Shown here one piece after another: positions 53,092-62,426 of a stretch of 64,000 nucleotides of DNA. Source of the stretch: Staphylococcus debuckii (GTDB lineage: Bacteria; Bacillota; Bacilli; Staphylococcales; Staphylococcaceae). The translations under genes and the position numbers were made by a program. The notes under the pieces are model-generated. The model saw only the letters and a program-made list of their open reading frames with translations, had not been told where the DNA came from and made no database searches. How positions within the stretch are numbered: position 1 is the stretch's first letter; every line of letters begins with the position of its first letter. The stretch spans positions 310,001 to 374,000 of the forward strand of contig NZ_CP033460.1 of NCBI RefSeq assembly GCF_003718735.1, read 5' to 3'.

Positions 53092-53598
53092 GTGAGAAAA
53101 ATTAAACAACAAATAGCTGCTTCGCTTAATTTGACAGAGTCTGCAATTGGAACTTTAAAAGAACCGGTGATATTGATTGATAAGTGGAACAAAGAATATG
53201 AAGCTTTTGATTTTAGAGTTAGTAATGAGTGGTTTAAATGTCGATTGGCTAAAAAGACACCTAAGAAAAAAGGATATTTTTTAGCGTTATGGAAAAAGAA
53301 TGATCTTAATAAAAATATGCCCCTTCAATTAGAAGATATCAAAGGAAAAGTAATCATTAATATAGTAGATGAAAATCAAAAGGGACAATTTATTTTCACC
53401 AAAGATATTTTAGAGGAAAAGGGCATTTTAGCAACAGAAAAGCATAAAGGAAAAATGGCATTTCGTGTATACCCGACCTGGGAAACTGAGTTAAATAATA
53501 CGGCATTAAAAACACAGAAATGGCAACAGGATTATTTTGTCGATTTATCTAAAAAAGTAGATAAGCAAGCAATTGAACGATTATATTTCGATAAATGA
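53092..53598 (+). CDS. mepB: MepB family protein
   Basis: A basic cytoplasmic protein of about 165 residues resembling staphylococcal MepB (DYxAFDFRV-like YEAFDFRV near 36-43, FKCRLAKKTPKKKGYF near 48-63, FRVYPTWE near 124-131). MepB is the third gene of the S. aureus mepRAB multidrug locus, and its function is unknown. Here it is solitary, without MepR or the MepA efflux pump. The start is unclear: GTG at 53092 lies inside the GAGGTG ribosome binding site, and the next well-spaced codon is ATT at 53101. No ATG occurs before residue 80. Confidence 0.8.
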   Translation: MRKIKQQIAASLNLTESAIGTLKEPVILIDKWNKEYEAFDFRVSNEWFKCRLAKKTPKKKGYFLALWKKNDLNKNMPLQLEDIKGKVIINIVDENQKGQFIFTKDILEEKGILATEKHKGKMAFRVYPTWETELNNTALKTQKWQQDYFVDLSKKVDKQAIERLYFDK

Positions 53599-53770
53599 AA
53601 TGCTAATTATAGTTAATATCTTACTGTATGTTTCACGGAGTTAATTTCGCAAACAGTTATATAGGCGTAAATACAAATGTTGGTAAATGATAATAGAGAC
53701 TGACTATCCAAAAATTAGCTGTTAATTGATTTCATCTACATAATTTTATGAAATAATATTTTGTAAAAAA

Positions 53771-53807
53771 CAAAACTGCCCAGACTTCCGAGTCTGAGCA
53801 GTTTTTC
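53771..53807. terminator. Terminator after the TcaA-like gene
   Basis: AAAACTGCCCAGACT and AGTCTGAGCAGTTTTT form a hairpin with one mismatch and a TCCG loop. Confidence 0.75.
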
Positions 53808-55115
53808 TTAATTCCCATAACCTGAATCGATTTCATCTCCGTGTTCGTCATATTTTCTGACGTAACCATCGCTGTCGATTTTATATGAACCGGCTAAATC
53901 GCCGTCTTTATCAGTGTATGAGAAGCCCCATCCACCGCCTGTTTTTTCAGGTTCTTTAAAGGTATATTCATCTGTATCTAATAAATGACCTTCGAATGAT
54001 TCAACTTTATCGATAACATTGTCGCGTGTCACTTCGTCATCGCTAGAGCTGCTGTCATCATCGTCGTCATCTTTAGAGCTTTCTTTTTCCTTAGCTTCAA
54101 TGTGTTTGGAAATGGCATTATCATCGAATGACAGATCGACGTTTTCGGTTGAATCACCATCTCCTGAAATTTTCACGATTTCTTTATCTGAAGTGAAGTT
54201 CTTGCCTTCGACGTCTGCTACGGCGTAGACTTCAACTTTCTCATCTGGAGGATATGGGCCGTATTCTTCACTGGAATCCATTTCGTGTTTCTCGTTATTG
54301 ATGTATAACGTGGTATCGGAATCGTAAATGTCTGAGTTGTCGATGTTCACGTAGAATTTAATTTGTTTGAAGTTCGGATTGGCTTGTTTCATGTGTTGTG
54401 AAGAGAAGACTTGGAGTTGGCCTTTATAGTCTTTGCCGTTCTCGGTTTTAGTTGCTTTCAACTCGTAATAACCAAGAGGGAAATCGCCCACTTTACCGTT
54501 GTCTCCCAACTTATGAGTTTTGCCGTCGCGAGTAAATTTCAACTCGTCGATATTGGATGTATCATCCACATAGATTTCGTAACGTGGAAGATCGAATTTG
54601 TAATCTTTGAAGAACAGCCATTTGCGGCCTTCTTGCTTGATATCCATCACTTTCTCGCCGTTGTACTCGACTAGACCACTGTCACGGTGCTGATCATGCA
54701 TTCCTTTAGCTTTGTCTTTCACTTGGTCAGCCATTTTATTGTTTAATTTGGATTCGTTAATCAGTTCCAAAAAGGCGTGTGCTTCTTCTTTCGTTAAAGG
54801 TTTGCCATCAGAAGTAACATTCTTCTTCAGTTGATCTGCATTATTATTCTTGATTGCTGAAGCGACTGAATCAGCTTTCTTCGTAACGCTCATTTGAGTC
54901 TTACCGACAAAGAATAGGATGAGCGCAATTACTGCCACTGCGATGATAAGTGCGATAATTACCCATGCGGCAGTCGACATAGGCTTCTTTGGTGGTCTTT
55001 GTTGAGACTGTGATGAACGACGTGGTGGCTGATTCTGATCAACTGGCGTACCGCATTGCGTACAGACCTTCTGGCCATCTTTAATCTCATGCCCGCAATT
55101 CTTACAGTAGCGCAT
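53808..55115 (-). CDS. TcaA-like zinc-ribbon membrane protein
   Basis: A 435-residue protein. The N-terminal zinc ribbon has paired CxxC motifs (CKNCGHE and CTQCGTP, residues 4-22), then a proline/glutamine-rich linker, a membrane helix (about 48-71, AAWVIIALIIAVAVIALILF), and a large extracellular region. The order and local motifs (SAIKNNNADQLKK, EEYGPYPPDEKVEVYA) match staphylococcal TcaA, which affects glycopeptide susceptibility and cell envelope properties. An Asp/Ser-rich stretch (about 345-360) precedes a C-terminal domain that differs from TcaA. Its ATG overlaps the stop of the upstream gene (TAATG), so translation is coupled. Confidence 0.8.
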   Translation of the reverse strand: MRYCKNCGHEIKDGQKVCTQCGTPVDQNQPPRRSSQSQQRPPKKPMSTAAWVIIALIIAVAVIALILFFVGKTQMSVTKKADSVASAIKNNNADQLKKNVTSDGKPLTKEEAHAFLELINESKLNNKMADQVKDKAKGMHDQHRDSGLVEYNGEKVMDIKQEGRKWLFFKDYKFDLPRYEIYVDDTSNIDELKFTRDGKTHKLGDNGKVGDFPLGYYELKATKTENGKDYKGQLQVFSSQHMKQANPNFKQIKFYVNIDNSDIYDSDTTLYINNEKHEMDSSEEYGPYPPDEKVEVYAVADVEGKNFTSDKEIVKISGDGDSTENVDLSFDDNAISKHIEAKEKESSKDDDDDDSSSSDDEVTRDNVIDKVESFEGHLLDTDEYTFKEPEKTGGGWGFSYTDKDGDLAGSYKIDSDGYVRKYDEHGDEIDSGYGN

Positions 55116-56020
55116 TAATATCCACCTCCGAATGGTGAGAAGTCATCCATAATATTCTTGAAAGTTTCCATTAAGGAGTTGCGGACCATTTCGCCGTAAA
55201 CCATCAAGACAATTAGTTGTAATGCGATGTAAAGCAGGATTCCGAAAAAGACTGGAATACGGATAGCATGGAAACTGGAATACTTTGTAATGATGTAAAT
55301 CGCTGCGGAATAGAAACTGATAATTCCTAGTAAAGTTAAAAAGGAACCGATGGAAATAATTTCTAATCTCAATAGTAAAATCCCGACAATAAATAGGATA
55401 AATGAGAATGTATTTACAAAAACAAAGTCAGAAAGTAACTTTACAAAGCTGATAGAGTCTTTAATTGTCAAACGTGCTGTCAGTGCTAAAATCCCGTAAC
55501 CCAGTGCGATAAAGAGTATAAGACTGAAGAATAAGTTAGAAACAGCGCTGGCTTTAGAGACACCGAAGATTGATACTTCTTGTGGCACTAAAATCACAAT
55601 AACTAATAATGAAATAATTAAGAAAACAGCCGCTAAAATACCGATGAATTTAAGACTGAATGGTTGGTCTTCAGCTACAACACTATCGTGTGACTTTAAG
55701 AGTTTGCTGAAGAAAGTAGAGCCTTCATGTTTAATTTCATTTGCTTGTTGATTGAATTTGTCTGTGTCAAACGCTGGTTGCTGGTTAGAATTAGAAGGTT
55801 GAGTGTGTGGTTCTTGATGTGCGTGTTCATTCTTGGAGTGATGTTCAGGTTGTGTTTCAGCGTGTGTTACTGCAGATGAGTTAGTGCGGGAAGTGTCAGG
55901 TTGGTCTTCAGTTTTTTGAGCAGTGGCTGCGACTGGTTTGGATTTTGTCAGGTCAGTACCACATTCGCCACAGAAGCGGTCATCTGGTCCTACAGGTGCA
56001 CCGCAATTCGGACAATACAT
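55115..56020 (-). CDS. Zinc-ribbon membrane protein of unknown function
   Basis: A 301-residue protein. A zinc ribbon (CPNCGAP and CGECGTD, residues 3-23) is followed by a polar His/Gln/Thr-rich linker (about 30-110) and six hydrophobic segments (about 125-285), similar to Yip1-like or DUF-type integral membrane domains. It forms an operon with the TcaA-like gene through a TAATG overlap, so the proteins may work together at the membrane. I cannot name a function. A GGGGGAAC ribosome binding site precedes the ATG. Confidence 0.75.
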   Translation of the reverse strand: MYCPNCGAPVGPDDRFCGECGTDLTKSKPVAATAQKTEDQPDTSRTNSSAVTHAETQPEHHSKNEHAHQEPHTQPSNSNQQPAFDTDKFNQQANEIKHEGSTFFSKLLKSHDSVVAEDQPFSLKFIGILAAVFLIISLLVIVILVPQEVSIFGVSKASAVSNLFFSLILFIALGYGILALTARLTIKDSISFVKLLSDFVFVNTFSFILFIVGILLLRLEIISIGSFLTLLGIISFYSAAIYIITKYSSFHAIRIPVFFGILLYIALQLIVLMVYGEMVRNSLMETFKNIMDDFSPFGGGY

Positions 56021-56221
56021 GTTAAGTTCCCCCTTGTTTACTTTTAAAAATTAATTTATTTTGCATACAATTTTGTATGTCAATCAATAACATAGTAGCA
56101 CACTCATATTTGAATATCTATATTACAATAAAATTTAATTTTTAAATTTTAGTAGTAGATTTTTTGATTACTCATTCAGAATTAAGTTGGTATCAAACTT
56201 TCAATTGAATTTAATTTTGTA

Positions 56222-56260
56222 AAGAAGATTAAAAGAATCTATTTAATCTAGAATCTTCTT
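56222..56260. promoter_or_regulatory. Inverted repeat between zinc-ribbon genes
   Basis: AAGAAGATT (56222-56230) and AATCTTCTT (56252-56260) form a perfect 9-base dyad, with AGATT/AATCT repeats between and T-rich sequence after. It lies in the divergent promoter region and may be an operator or an attenuating hairpin. Confidence 0.35.
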
Positions 56261-56315
56261 AAATTTTTACTTATAATGACGGTAATGCAACCATTTTCAG
56301 AAAGGGGATTTAGAC

Positions 56316-57056
56316 TTGAAATACTGTACGCATTGCGGGAAGCCATTAGAGCCGGACGAGAAATTCTGTTCCAAATGTGGAGCAAAGGTGCCAGAAGAAG
56401 ATCGAGTACAACACTCATCGTCCAACAATAATAGAAGAAGAGAACCTAACAGGTCACAACGACCAGCGCCACAGAAGCAGAAACCAGCTTGGTTATTTGT
56501 ACTGATAGGCTTCGTAATCGCTTTATTAATTGCAAGCATTGGTTACGCAGCATACAATGCATATCAAAATAAAAACGCCGAACACCATCATAACGATCAA
56601 CCTGCTTCTTCAGAAAAAAATCAAAGCAACACCAACAAAGAAAGCGAATTACCTGAAACACAACCTGTAAGTGTAGATGTAAACTCAGACAGTTTCAGCG
56701 AAAATTATATGAATTCAGATAACAGTAACGGCTATGAAGGCTTCTATATCGGAGACAGTAAAGACAGCATCGAAAACAGCCACGGCAAGCCAGAAGGTAC
56801 GATGGATATCAACGGCAACGAAGCACATCTCTATGGCAATATGGCCGTAAGCTACGATAATAACGAACAAGTCGATCACGTATTTGTAGTGCCGAGCGAC
56901 ATGACTACAGACGCTTTTACAGATTTCCATAACACACCAAACGAAACACGTGGCGACACTTGGTATTACGATAAAAATAAAGATAACAGTTACACAATTA
57001 AAGTCTATACAGACGGCAGTGACGTGAAGGCGATAGAGAATATAGAGCAGATATAA
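56316..57056 (+). CDS. Zinc-ribbon membrane-anchored protein with conserved extracellular domain
   Basis: A 246-residue protein. A zinc ribbon (CTHCGKP and CSKCGAK, 4-23) is followed by a basic, Asn/Pro-rich linker, a membrane helix (about 59-80, WLFVLIGFVIALLIASIGYA) and a polar spacer. The extracellular domain (about 118-245) is related to that of the protein at 34278-34844. TTG is the start, after AAAGGGGATTTAGAC. It is divergent from the other two zinc-ribbon genes, making a three-gene cluster of this architecture. Function is unknown; an envelope role is plausible by analogy with TcaA. Confidence 0.75.
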   Translation: MKYCTHCGKPLEPDEKFCSKCGAKVPEEDRVQHSSSNNNRRREPNRSQRPAPQKQKPAWLFVLIGFVIALLIASIGYAAYNAYQNKNAEHHHNDQPASSEKNQSNTNKESELPETQPVSVDVNSDSFSENYMNSDNSNGYEGFYIGDSKDSIENSHGKPEGTMDINGNEAHLYGNMAVSYDNNEQVDHVFVVPSDMTTDAFTDFHNTPNETRGDTWYYDKNKDNSYTIKVYTDGSDVKAIENIEQI

Positions 57057-57066
57057 GGGATAAGAA

Positions 57067-57107
57067 AAAGAGAACCTGTACATATAAATATGTTATAGGT
57101 TCTCTTT
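57067..57107 (+). terminator. Terminator after the third zinc-ribbon gene
   Basis: AAAGAGAACCT and AGGTTCTCTTT pair perfectly around a 19-base loop, followed by ATTTT. Confidence 0.7.
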
Positions 57108-57110
57108 ATT

Positions 57111-57225
57111 TTCTGAATTATTTTCCAGTGACTGGTATGAAGATAAAGAACTGGGGTTATTAAAGAAAGAACATAGAACTGCAGCGCAAAATGAAATCGA
57201 AGTGTTTTATCTAAATACTTATTAG
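57111..57225 (+). pseudogene. Possible gene remnant upstream of hsdR
   Basis: A frame through this stretch reads SELFSSDWYEDKELGLLKKE followed by EHRTAAQNEIEVFYLNTY-like residues to a TAG near 57223. It has no start codon or ribosome binding site. The composition looks protein-like, so it may be the tail of a deleted gene, but the evidence is slim. The remaining gap to hsdR (57226-57395) holds AT-rich promoter-type sequence. Confidence 0.25.
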
Positions 57226-57395
57226 AGTTATTACTAAATAAATATAGCTTTTAAACAGGGTTTATTTATATAATTAAATTGATTAAGCCTTCAAAGCGAT
57301 AAAATATAATAATAGAGTGAGTTTCCTCTTAGGATAAAAAGTATAGAAGGCGGTTATGAGGAAAGATAAAAGAACAATTAGAAAGGAGCCACCCT

Positions 57396-60197
57396 ATGGC
57401 ACACCAAAGTGAATATGCATTAGAAAATGATGTCATACAACAACTAGAGAATTTGGGATATGAGCGTGTAAAGATTCGCAATACAGCACAGCTCACCGAC
57501 AACTTCCGGAACATCATTAATGAACGCAATGCTGACAAGTTAAAGGGCAAACCGCTGTCAGATTCAGAGTTCAAACGCATGATGATCGACATTTCGGATA
57601 AATCGGTTTTCGACAGTGCAATGATTCTACGTGATAAATATGTCTTAACACGAGACGACGATACAAAGGCATACATTGAGCTTCTGGACCAGGATAAATG
57701 GTGCAAGAACACCTTCCAAGTGACCAACCAAGTCACAGTAGAAGATAAATATAAAGGACGTTACGATGTTACCATCCTCATTAATGGTTTGCCACTAGTA
57801 CAAATTGAATTGAAACGTAGCGGCGTCGCTATATCCGAAGCCTTCAACCAAGTACAACGTTACCAACGTCATAACTTCACGGGACTATTTAAATTCATTC
57901 AAATGCTGATCATCAGCAATAAAATGGAAACACGTTATTTAGCAAACAGTGACAAACAGTTGATGAAGGGCTACATGTTTTATTGGACAGATGAGCAGAA
58001 TAACCGTATCAATAACCTGCATGACTTTATTCAAGACTTCCTTGAGCCTTGTCATATCGCGAAGATGATTAGCCGTTACATGATTACCAATGAAACCGAT
58101 AAACTTCTAATGGCATTGCGTCCTTACCAAGTCTACGCCGTGGAGAATCTCTTAAACCAAGCAACTGAAACCAACAATAACGGTTATGTTTGGCATACCA
58201 CAGGAAGGGGTAAAACTCTGACTTCCTTCAAAGCCAGCCAATTACTTGCTAAACAACAAGACGTTCAAAAGGTTATCTTCCTAGTAGATAGAAAGGACTT
58301 AGACAGCCAGACCTTTGCTGAATTTAATAAATTCCAAGCAGGCTCAGTAGATGATACCGAAAATACGCGCACCTTACTTAAGCAACTTGGCGATGATTCA
58401 CAATCACTTATTGTAACGACGATTCAGAAGATGGCTAAAGCGATAAAATCCGGCAATCCTGTCATGGACCGTTACCAAGAAGATAAAGTCATCTTCATTA
58501 TCGACGAATGTCACCGCACACAATTCGGTAACATGCATAAACTCATTAGAGAGCACTTCCAGAACGCACAATATTTTGGATTTACAGGAACACCGCGTTT
58601 CTTTGAAAATAAGAACCAAGATGGCCGTGCCACTGCAGATATCTTTGGACGCTGCCTGCACACTTATCTGATTAAAGACGCTATACGCGATGGCAATGTG
58701 CTGGGGTTCTCAGTAGACTACATGCGCACAGCTTCCATGCATGATATGACTGAAGAAGAGTACGTACAAGCAATTGACGAAGCAGAATTTTGGGATAATC
58801 CAGATCGCCTGAAAGAAATCGCACAGCACATTATCAAGAATTACGATAAAAAGACTTCTAACGGCAAATACACATCTATTTTGACGGTGAGAAGCATTCC
58901 AATTGCAATGGAGTATTATCGCATCTTCCAACAGTTGAAAGACGAAGGCCAACATAACCTGAAAATAGCGACCGTCTTTACCACACAACCGAACCAAGAC
59001 ACTAAAGAGAAAGTAGATTTCAAGTATGCGCGCGAAGAACTAGATTCAGTGATGAAAGACTACAACGCCATGTACGATACCAACTTCGATACCAATAACT
59101 ATCCAGGTTACTTCACAGACATTTCAAACCGTATGAAAAAGGTAGTGCCTGGAGAGAAGATTGACCTTTTAATCGTTGTCGACCTCTTTTTAACTGGGTT
59201 CGACAGTAAGAAGCTCAATACCTTATATGTCGATCGTAATTTACAGTATCACGGATTAATTCAAGCGTTCTCTAGAACGAATCGTATTGAGACCGAAACG
59301 AAACCTTACGGCAATATCGTTTGTTTCCGACCATTGAAAGCTAAAACAGATAGAGCGATTGAGCTATTTTCACAAACTGATAATACAGACACCGTACTGG
59401 CACCAGCTTACAGCACTTTGATTCAGGAATTCAGAGATGCCATTGCGAAAGTATTTGGGATTGCGCCTGTACCAGAAAGTGTAGATGCTCTAGAAAGAGA
59501 GTCTGATCAAGAAGCATTTGTGTTAGCATTTAGAGATGCTTCTGTATTACTCGTTAAGTTGAAGCCGTTTGATGAATTTGAATTTACGGTGGAAGAAGCG
59601 GGCATTAGTGAGCAAATGTTCGAAGATTATCAAAGTAAATACAAGCATCTCTATGAAAAAGTTCAATTACGTAAAAAGAATAAAGAAAAAGAAGACATCG
59701 AAAAGGTTTCAATCTTAGACGACATTGACTTTAAAATTGAAATCATGCGTAATGATTTAATCAATGTGGAATATATATTAGATTTAATCAGCCAAATCAA
59801 CCTAGAAGATAAAACGGCACAACGCAAAGACCGTAATGAAATTCATAAGTTATTAGATAAAGCAGATGATGAGAAATTACGTCTGAAATCTGATTTAATA
59901 CGTGAATTCCTCGATGAAGTGGTGCCATCATTGCAGAAAGATGCTGACATTAATGAAATGTATTATCGCTTTGAGGAAGAAAAGAAAGACGAAGAAATTG
60001 AAGAATTTGCTTCTGCAAAAGAGTTTGACATAGAAGAACTAAAACGTTTATTGAGCGAGTACGAATATAGTGGTCAAATCAATAAAGAAGCCATAGACAA
60101 ACGTACTAAAGGCGGTTTGCTAGTGCGAGGTAAAAAGGTCAATCAAATTGCAGATTTCATTAAACATACCGTTTATAAATTTACGAATGTAAGTTAA
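57396..60197 (+). CDS. hsdR: Type I restriction endonuclease subunit R
   Basis: A 933-residue motor and nuclease subunit. The N-terminal PD-(D/E)xK nuclease is visible as [20 protein letters not shown] near 121-140. The SF2 translocase has Walker A in [13 protein letters not shown] near 268-280, the DECH box in [14 protein letters not shown] near 364-377, motif III in FGFTGTPRF, and motif VI in [11 protein letters not shown] near 624-634. A helical C-terminal domain binds HsdM/HsdS. It cuts unmodified DNA after ATP-driven translocation. The start has an AGAAAGGAGCC site. A terminator at 60211-60247 separates it from the other hsd genes. Confidence 0.95.
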   Translation: MAHQSEYALENDVIQQLENLGYERVKIRNTAQLTDNFRNIINERNADKLKGKPLSDSEFKRMMIDISDKSVFDSAMILRDKYVLTRDDDTKAYIELLDQDKWCKNTFQVTNQVTVEDKYKGRYDVTILINGLPLVQIELKRSGVAISEAFNQVQRYQRHNFTGLFKFIQMLIISNKMETRYLANSDKQLMKGYMFYWTDEQNNRINNLHDFIQDFLEPCHIAKMISRYMITNETDKLLMALRPYQVYAVENLLNQATETNNNGYVWHTTGRGKTLTSFKASQLLAKQQDVQKVIFLVDRKDLDSQTFAEFNKFQAGSVDDTENTRTLLKQLGDDSQSLIVTTIQKMAKAIKSGNPVMDRYQEDKVIFIIDECHRTQFGNMHKLIREHFQNAQYFGFTGTPRFFENKNQDGRATADIFGRCLHTYLIKDAIRDGNVLGFSVDYMRTASMHDMTEEEYVQAIDEAEFWDNPDRLKEIAQHIIKNYDKKTSNGKYTSILTVRSIPIAMEYYRIFQQLKDEGQHNLKIATVFTTQPNQDTKEKVDFKYAREELDSVMKDYNAMYDTNFDTNNYPGYFTDISNRMKKVVPGEKIDLLIVVDLFLTGFDSKKLNTLYVDRNLQYHGLIQAFSRTNRIETETKPYGNIVCFRPLKAKTDRAIELFSQTDNTDTVLAPAYSTLIQEFRDAIAKVFGIAPVPESVDALERESDQEAFVLAFRDASVLLVKLKPFDEFEFTVEEAGISEQMFEDYQSKYKHLYEKVQLRKKNKEKEDIEKVSILDDIDFKIEIMRNDLINVEYILDLISQINLEDKTAQRKDRNEIHKLLDKADDEKLRLKSDLIREFLDEVVPSLQKDADINEMYYRFEEEKKDEEIEEFASAKEFDIEELKRLLSEYEYSGQINKEAIDKRTKGGLLVRGKKVNQIADFIKHTVYKFTNVS

Positions 60198-60210
60198 AAA
60201 AGTATTCACA

Positions 60211-60247
60211 AATAAGGTGCAGTTAAAGTTTACTGCACCTTATTTTT
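60211..60247 (+). terminator. Terminator after hsdR
   Basis: AATAAGGTGCAG and CTGCACCTTATT pair perfectly, followed by TTT. It implies separate transcription of the modification genes. Confidence 0.8.
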
Positions 60248-60288
60248 AAGCTATATTTAATGTAGTAATAAAAAAATACGAAAGCGAG

Positions 60289-60870
60289 GTGTCTGTAATT
60301 AAATTTATCAAAAGTTATCAAAGCGGCTCTTTATTAAATAGACTAGAAACCGTAGATAAAGTACAAGGTAAGGCTTATCAAGTATATGACCAAACCATGA
60401 TGAATGAAGATTTAGGTTACTATCAATCACAACAACATCAACCGACGACGCTATTTTTAAAGGACGATAACAAAGCGAGTTATGTTTATCAAAATCAAGT
60501 CGTCGTGAATATGATGAATGGAGAATGTTCTCTCATTGGCTCCACTCATTCAGGTGCGCTTTTACCTTATAACTATACGAGAATTGATATTGATACAAAT
60601 AAGATTGATCCAGAATACTTTGTGTATTGGTTTAATGAGGCGCCGGAAGCTTTAGCTCAGCTACATCAATTTAAGCAAGGCGGCAGTCTGGTTAAGAAGA
60701 TTACCACGAAACAACTACAACAGATGCAAATGACTTTGCCGTCGATAGAGAGACAAAGGATTATCGGTAAGATTGCAAAGAAACGCCGACAATTAAAGTA
60801 TTTAAAACAAAAACGTGAAGCGTTAATGGATTTATATTTAAAGGAAACATTACTTAGGGAGGAACATTAA
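60289..60870 (+). CDS. Half-size HsdS-like protein (single target recognition domain)
   Basis: A 193-residue protein with features of one HsdS half: a target recognition region (about 20-140; HSGALLPYNYTRIDIDTNKIDPEYFVYW) followed by a conserved helix, LPSIERQRIIGKIAKKRRQL then KYLKQKREALMDL, which in HsdS forms the spacer arm. Full HsdS proteins have two such units. It ends at the hsdM start (ATG shares its last A), so the two are translationally coupled. It could dimerise to give a palindromic specificity, or modulate HsdM. The start is unclear: GTG at 60289 lies inside GAGGTG, and the well-spaced codon is ATT at 60298. Confidence 0.8.
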   Translation: MSVIKFIKSYQSGSLLNRLETVDKVQGKAYQVYDQTMMNEDLGYYQSQQHQPTTLFLKDDNKASYVYQNQVVVNMMNGECSLIGSTHSGALLPYNYTRIDIDTNKIDPEYFVYWFNEAPEALAQLHQFKQGGSLVKKITTKQLQQMQMTLPSIERQRIIGKIAKKRRQLKYLKQKREALMDLYLKETLLREEH

Positions 60871-62426
60871 TGTCAACAACTGAAAAGCAACGTAAGCAAC
60901 AAGCTGAGTTACAAAAGAAATTATGGGATATTGCGAATGATTTACGCGGAAATATGGATGCAAGTGAATTTAGAAACTACATTTTAGGATTAATTTTCTA
61001 CCGTTTCTTATCTGAGAAAACAGAGGAACAAGTAGAATTCTTACTACGCGAAGATAACCTTACATATGAAGAAGCCTGGGCAGACGCTGATTATAGAGCA
61101 GCGATTGAAAAGGAATTAATTGATCGTATTGGATTTGTAGTAGAACCGAAATATCTATTCAGTACCTTCGTCGAAAAGATTAGCAATCAAACATTTGAAA
61201 TTGAAGAGTTGTATGAAGCGATTAATAAAATTGAAGCTTCTACACGTGGCGAAGATAGTGAAGATGACTTTATCAACTTGTTTGATGACATGGACTTGAA
61301 TTCATCACGTTTAGGTAATACGAATGCAGCACGTACAAAATTAATTTCGAAAGTCATGAATAATATTGCGGCATTGCCATTTGTTCAAGACGATATCGAA
61401 ATTGATATGTTAGGTGATGCGTATGAATATTTAATCGGTCAATTTGCGGCTACTGCTGGTAAGAAAGCAGGGGAGTTCTATACACCGCAACAGGTGTCTA
61501 AGATTTTGGCTAAGATTGTAACGGCAGGTAAGACTGACCTGCGTAGTGTATATGACCCGACTTGTGGTTCAGGTTCCTTGTTGCTACGTGTAGGTCGTGA
61601 AGCGAAAGTACGTAATTATTATGGACAAGAGTATAACAGTACGACATATAACTTGGCACGTATGAATATGTTATTGCATGATGTGAATTATTCACGCTTT
61701 CAAATCGAAAATGGAGATACGTTGGAAGATCCGGCTGCGGGAGAAGAGAAGTTTGAAGCGGTAGTTGCGAACCCTCCTTACAGTGCAAAATGGAGTGCGG
61801 ATAAACGCTTTATGGATGATGAGCGTTTCAGCAGTTACGGTAAATTAGCGCCTAAATCTAAAGCCGACTTTGCATTTATTCAACATATGATATATCACTT
61901 AGATGATAACGGAACAATGGCAGTCGTCTTACCGCATGGTGTGTTATTCCGCGGTGCAGCTGAAGGCATCATTCGTCGTTATTTAATTGAAGAGAAGAAT
62001 TATTTAGATGCGATTATCGGATTGCCAGCAAACTTATTCTTTGGAACAAGTATCCCAACTTCTATCTTGGTGTTTAAAAAATGCCGTAAAGCAGACGATG
62101 ATGTACTATTTATTGATGCTTCTCAATCATTTGAAAAAGGTAAAAACCAAAACCATTTAACAGATGAAGACGTCGATAAAATTGTTGAAACTTACCGAAA
62201 TAGAGAAGAAATAGAGAAGTTCAGTCACAAAGCATCACTAGAAGAAATCGAAGAAAATGACTATAACCTAAACATTCCACGATACGTCGATACTTTCGAA
62301 GAAGAAGAACCAGTTGATTTAGATCAAGTTCAAAAAGATATTGCCAACATCGATAAAGAAATTGCCCAACTTGAAGAAGAAATCAACGGTTATCTTAAAG
62401 AATTGGGAGTGTATAAGAATGAGTGA
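60870..62426 (+). CDS. hsdM: Type I modification methyltransferase subunit M
   Basis: A 518-residue N6-adenine methyltransferase. The N-terminal helical domain (about 10-160) has LWDIANDLRGNMDASEFRNY, the SAM motif is in VYDPTCGSGSLLLRVG near 227-242 after GEFYTPQQV, and the catalytic NPPY is in VVANPPYSAKW near 297-307. A C-terminal coiled coil contacts HsdS. It forms the modification enzyme with HsdS and the full restriction complex with HsdR. Its stop overlaps the hsdS start by eight bases. Confidence 0.96.
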   Translation: MSTTEKQRKQQAELQKKLWDIANDLRGNMDASEFRNYILGLIFYRFLSEKTEEQVEFLLREDNLTYEEAWADADYRAAIEKELIDRIGFVVEPKYLFSTFVEKISNQTFEIEELYEAINKIEASTRGEDSEDDFINLFDDMDLNSSRLGNTNAARTKLISKVMNNIAALPFVQDDIEIDMLGDAYEYLIGQFAATAGKKAGEFYTPQQVSKILAKIVTAGKTDLRSVYDPTCGSGSLLLRVGREAKVRNYYGQEYNSTTYNLARMNMLLHDVNYSRFQIENGDTLEDPAAGEEKFEAVVANPPYSAKWSADKRFMDDERFSSYGKLAPKSKADFAFIQHMIYHLDDNGTMAVVLPHGVLFRGAAEGIIRRYLIEEKNYLDAIIGLPANLFFGTSIPTSILVFKKCRKADDDVLFIDASQSFEKGKNQNHLTDEDVDKIVETYRNREEIEKFSHKASLEEIEENDYNLNIPRYVDTFEEEEPVDLDQVQKDIANIDKEIAQLEEEINGYLKELGVYKNE

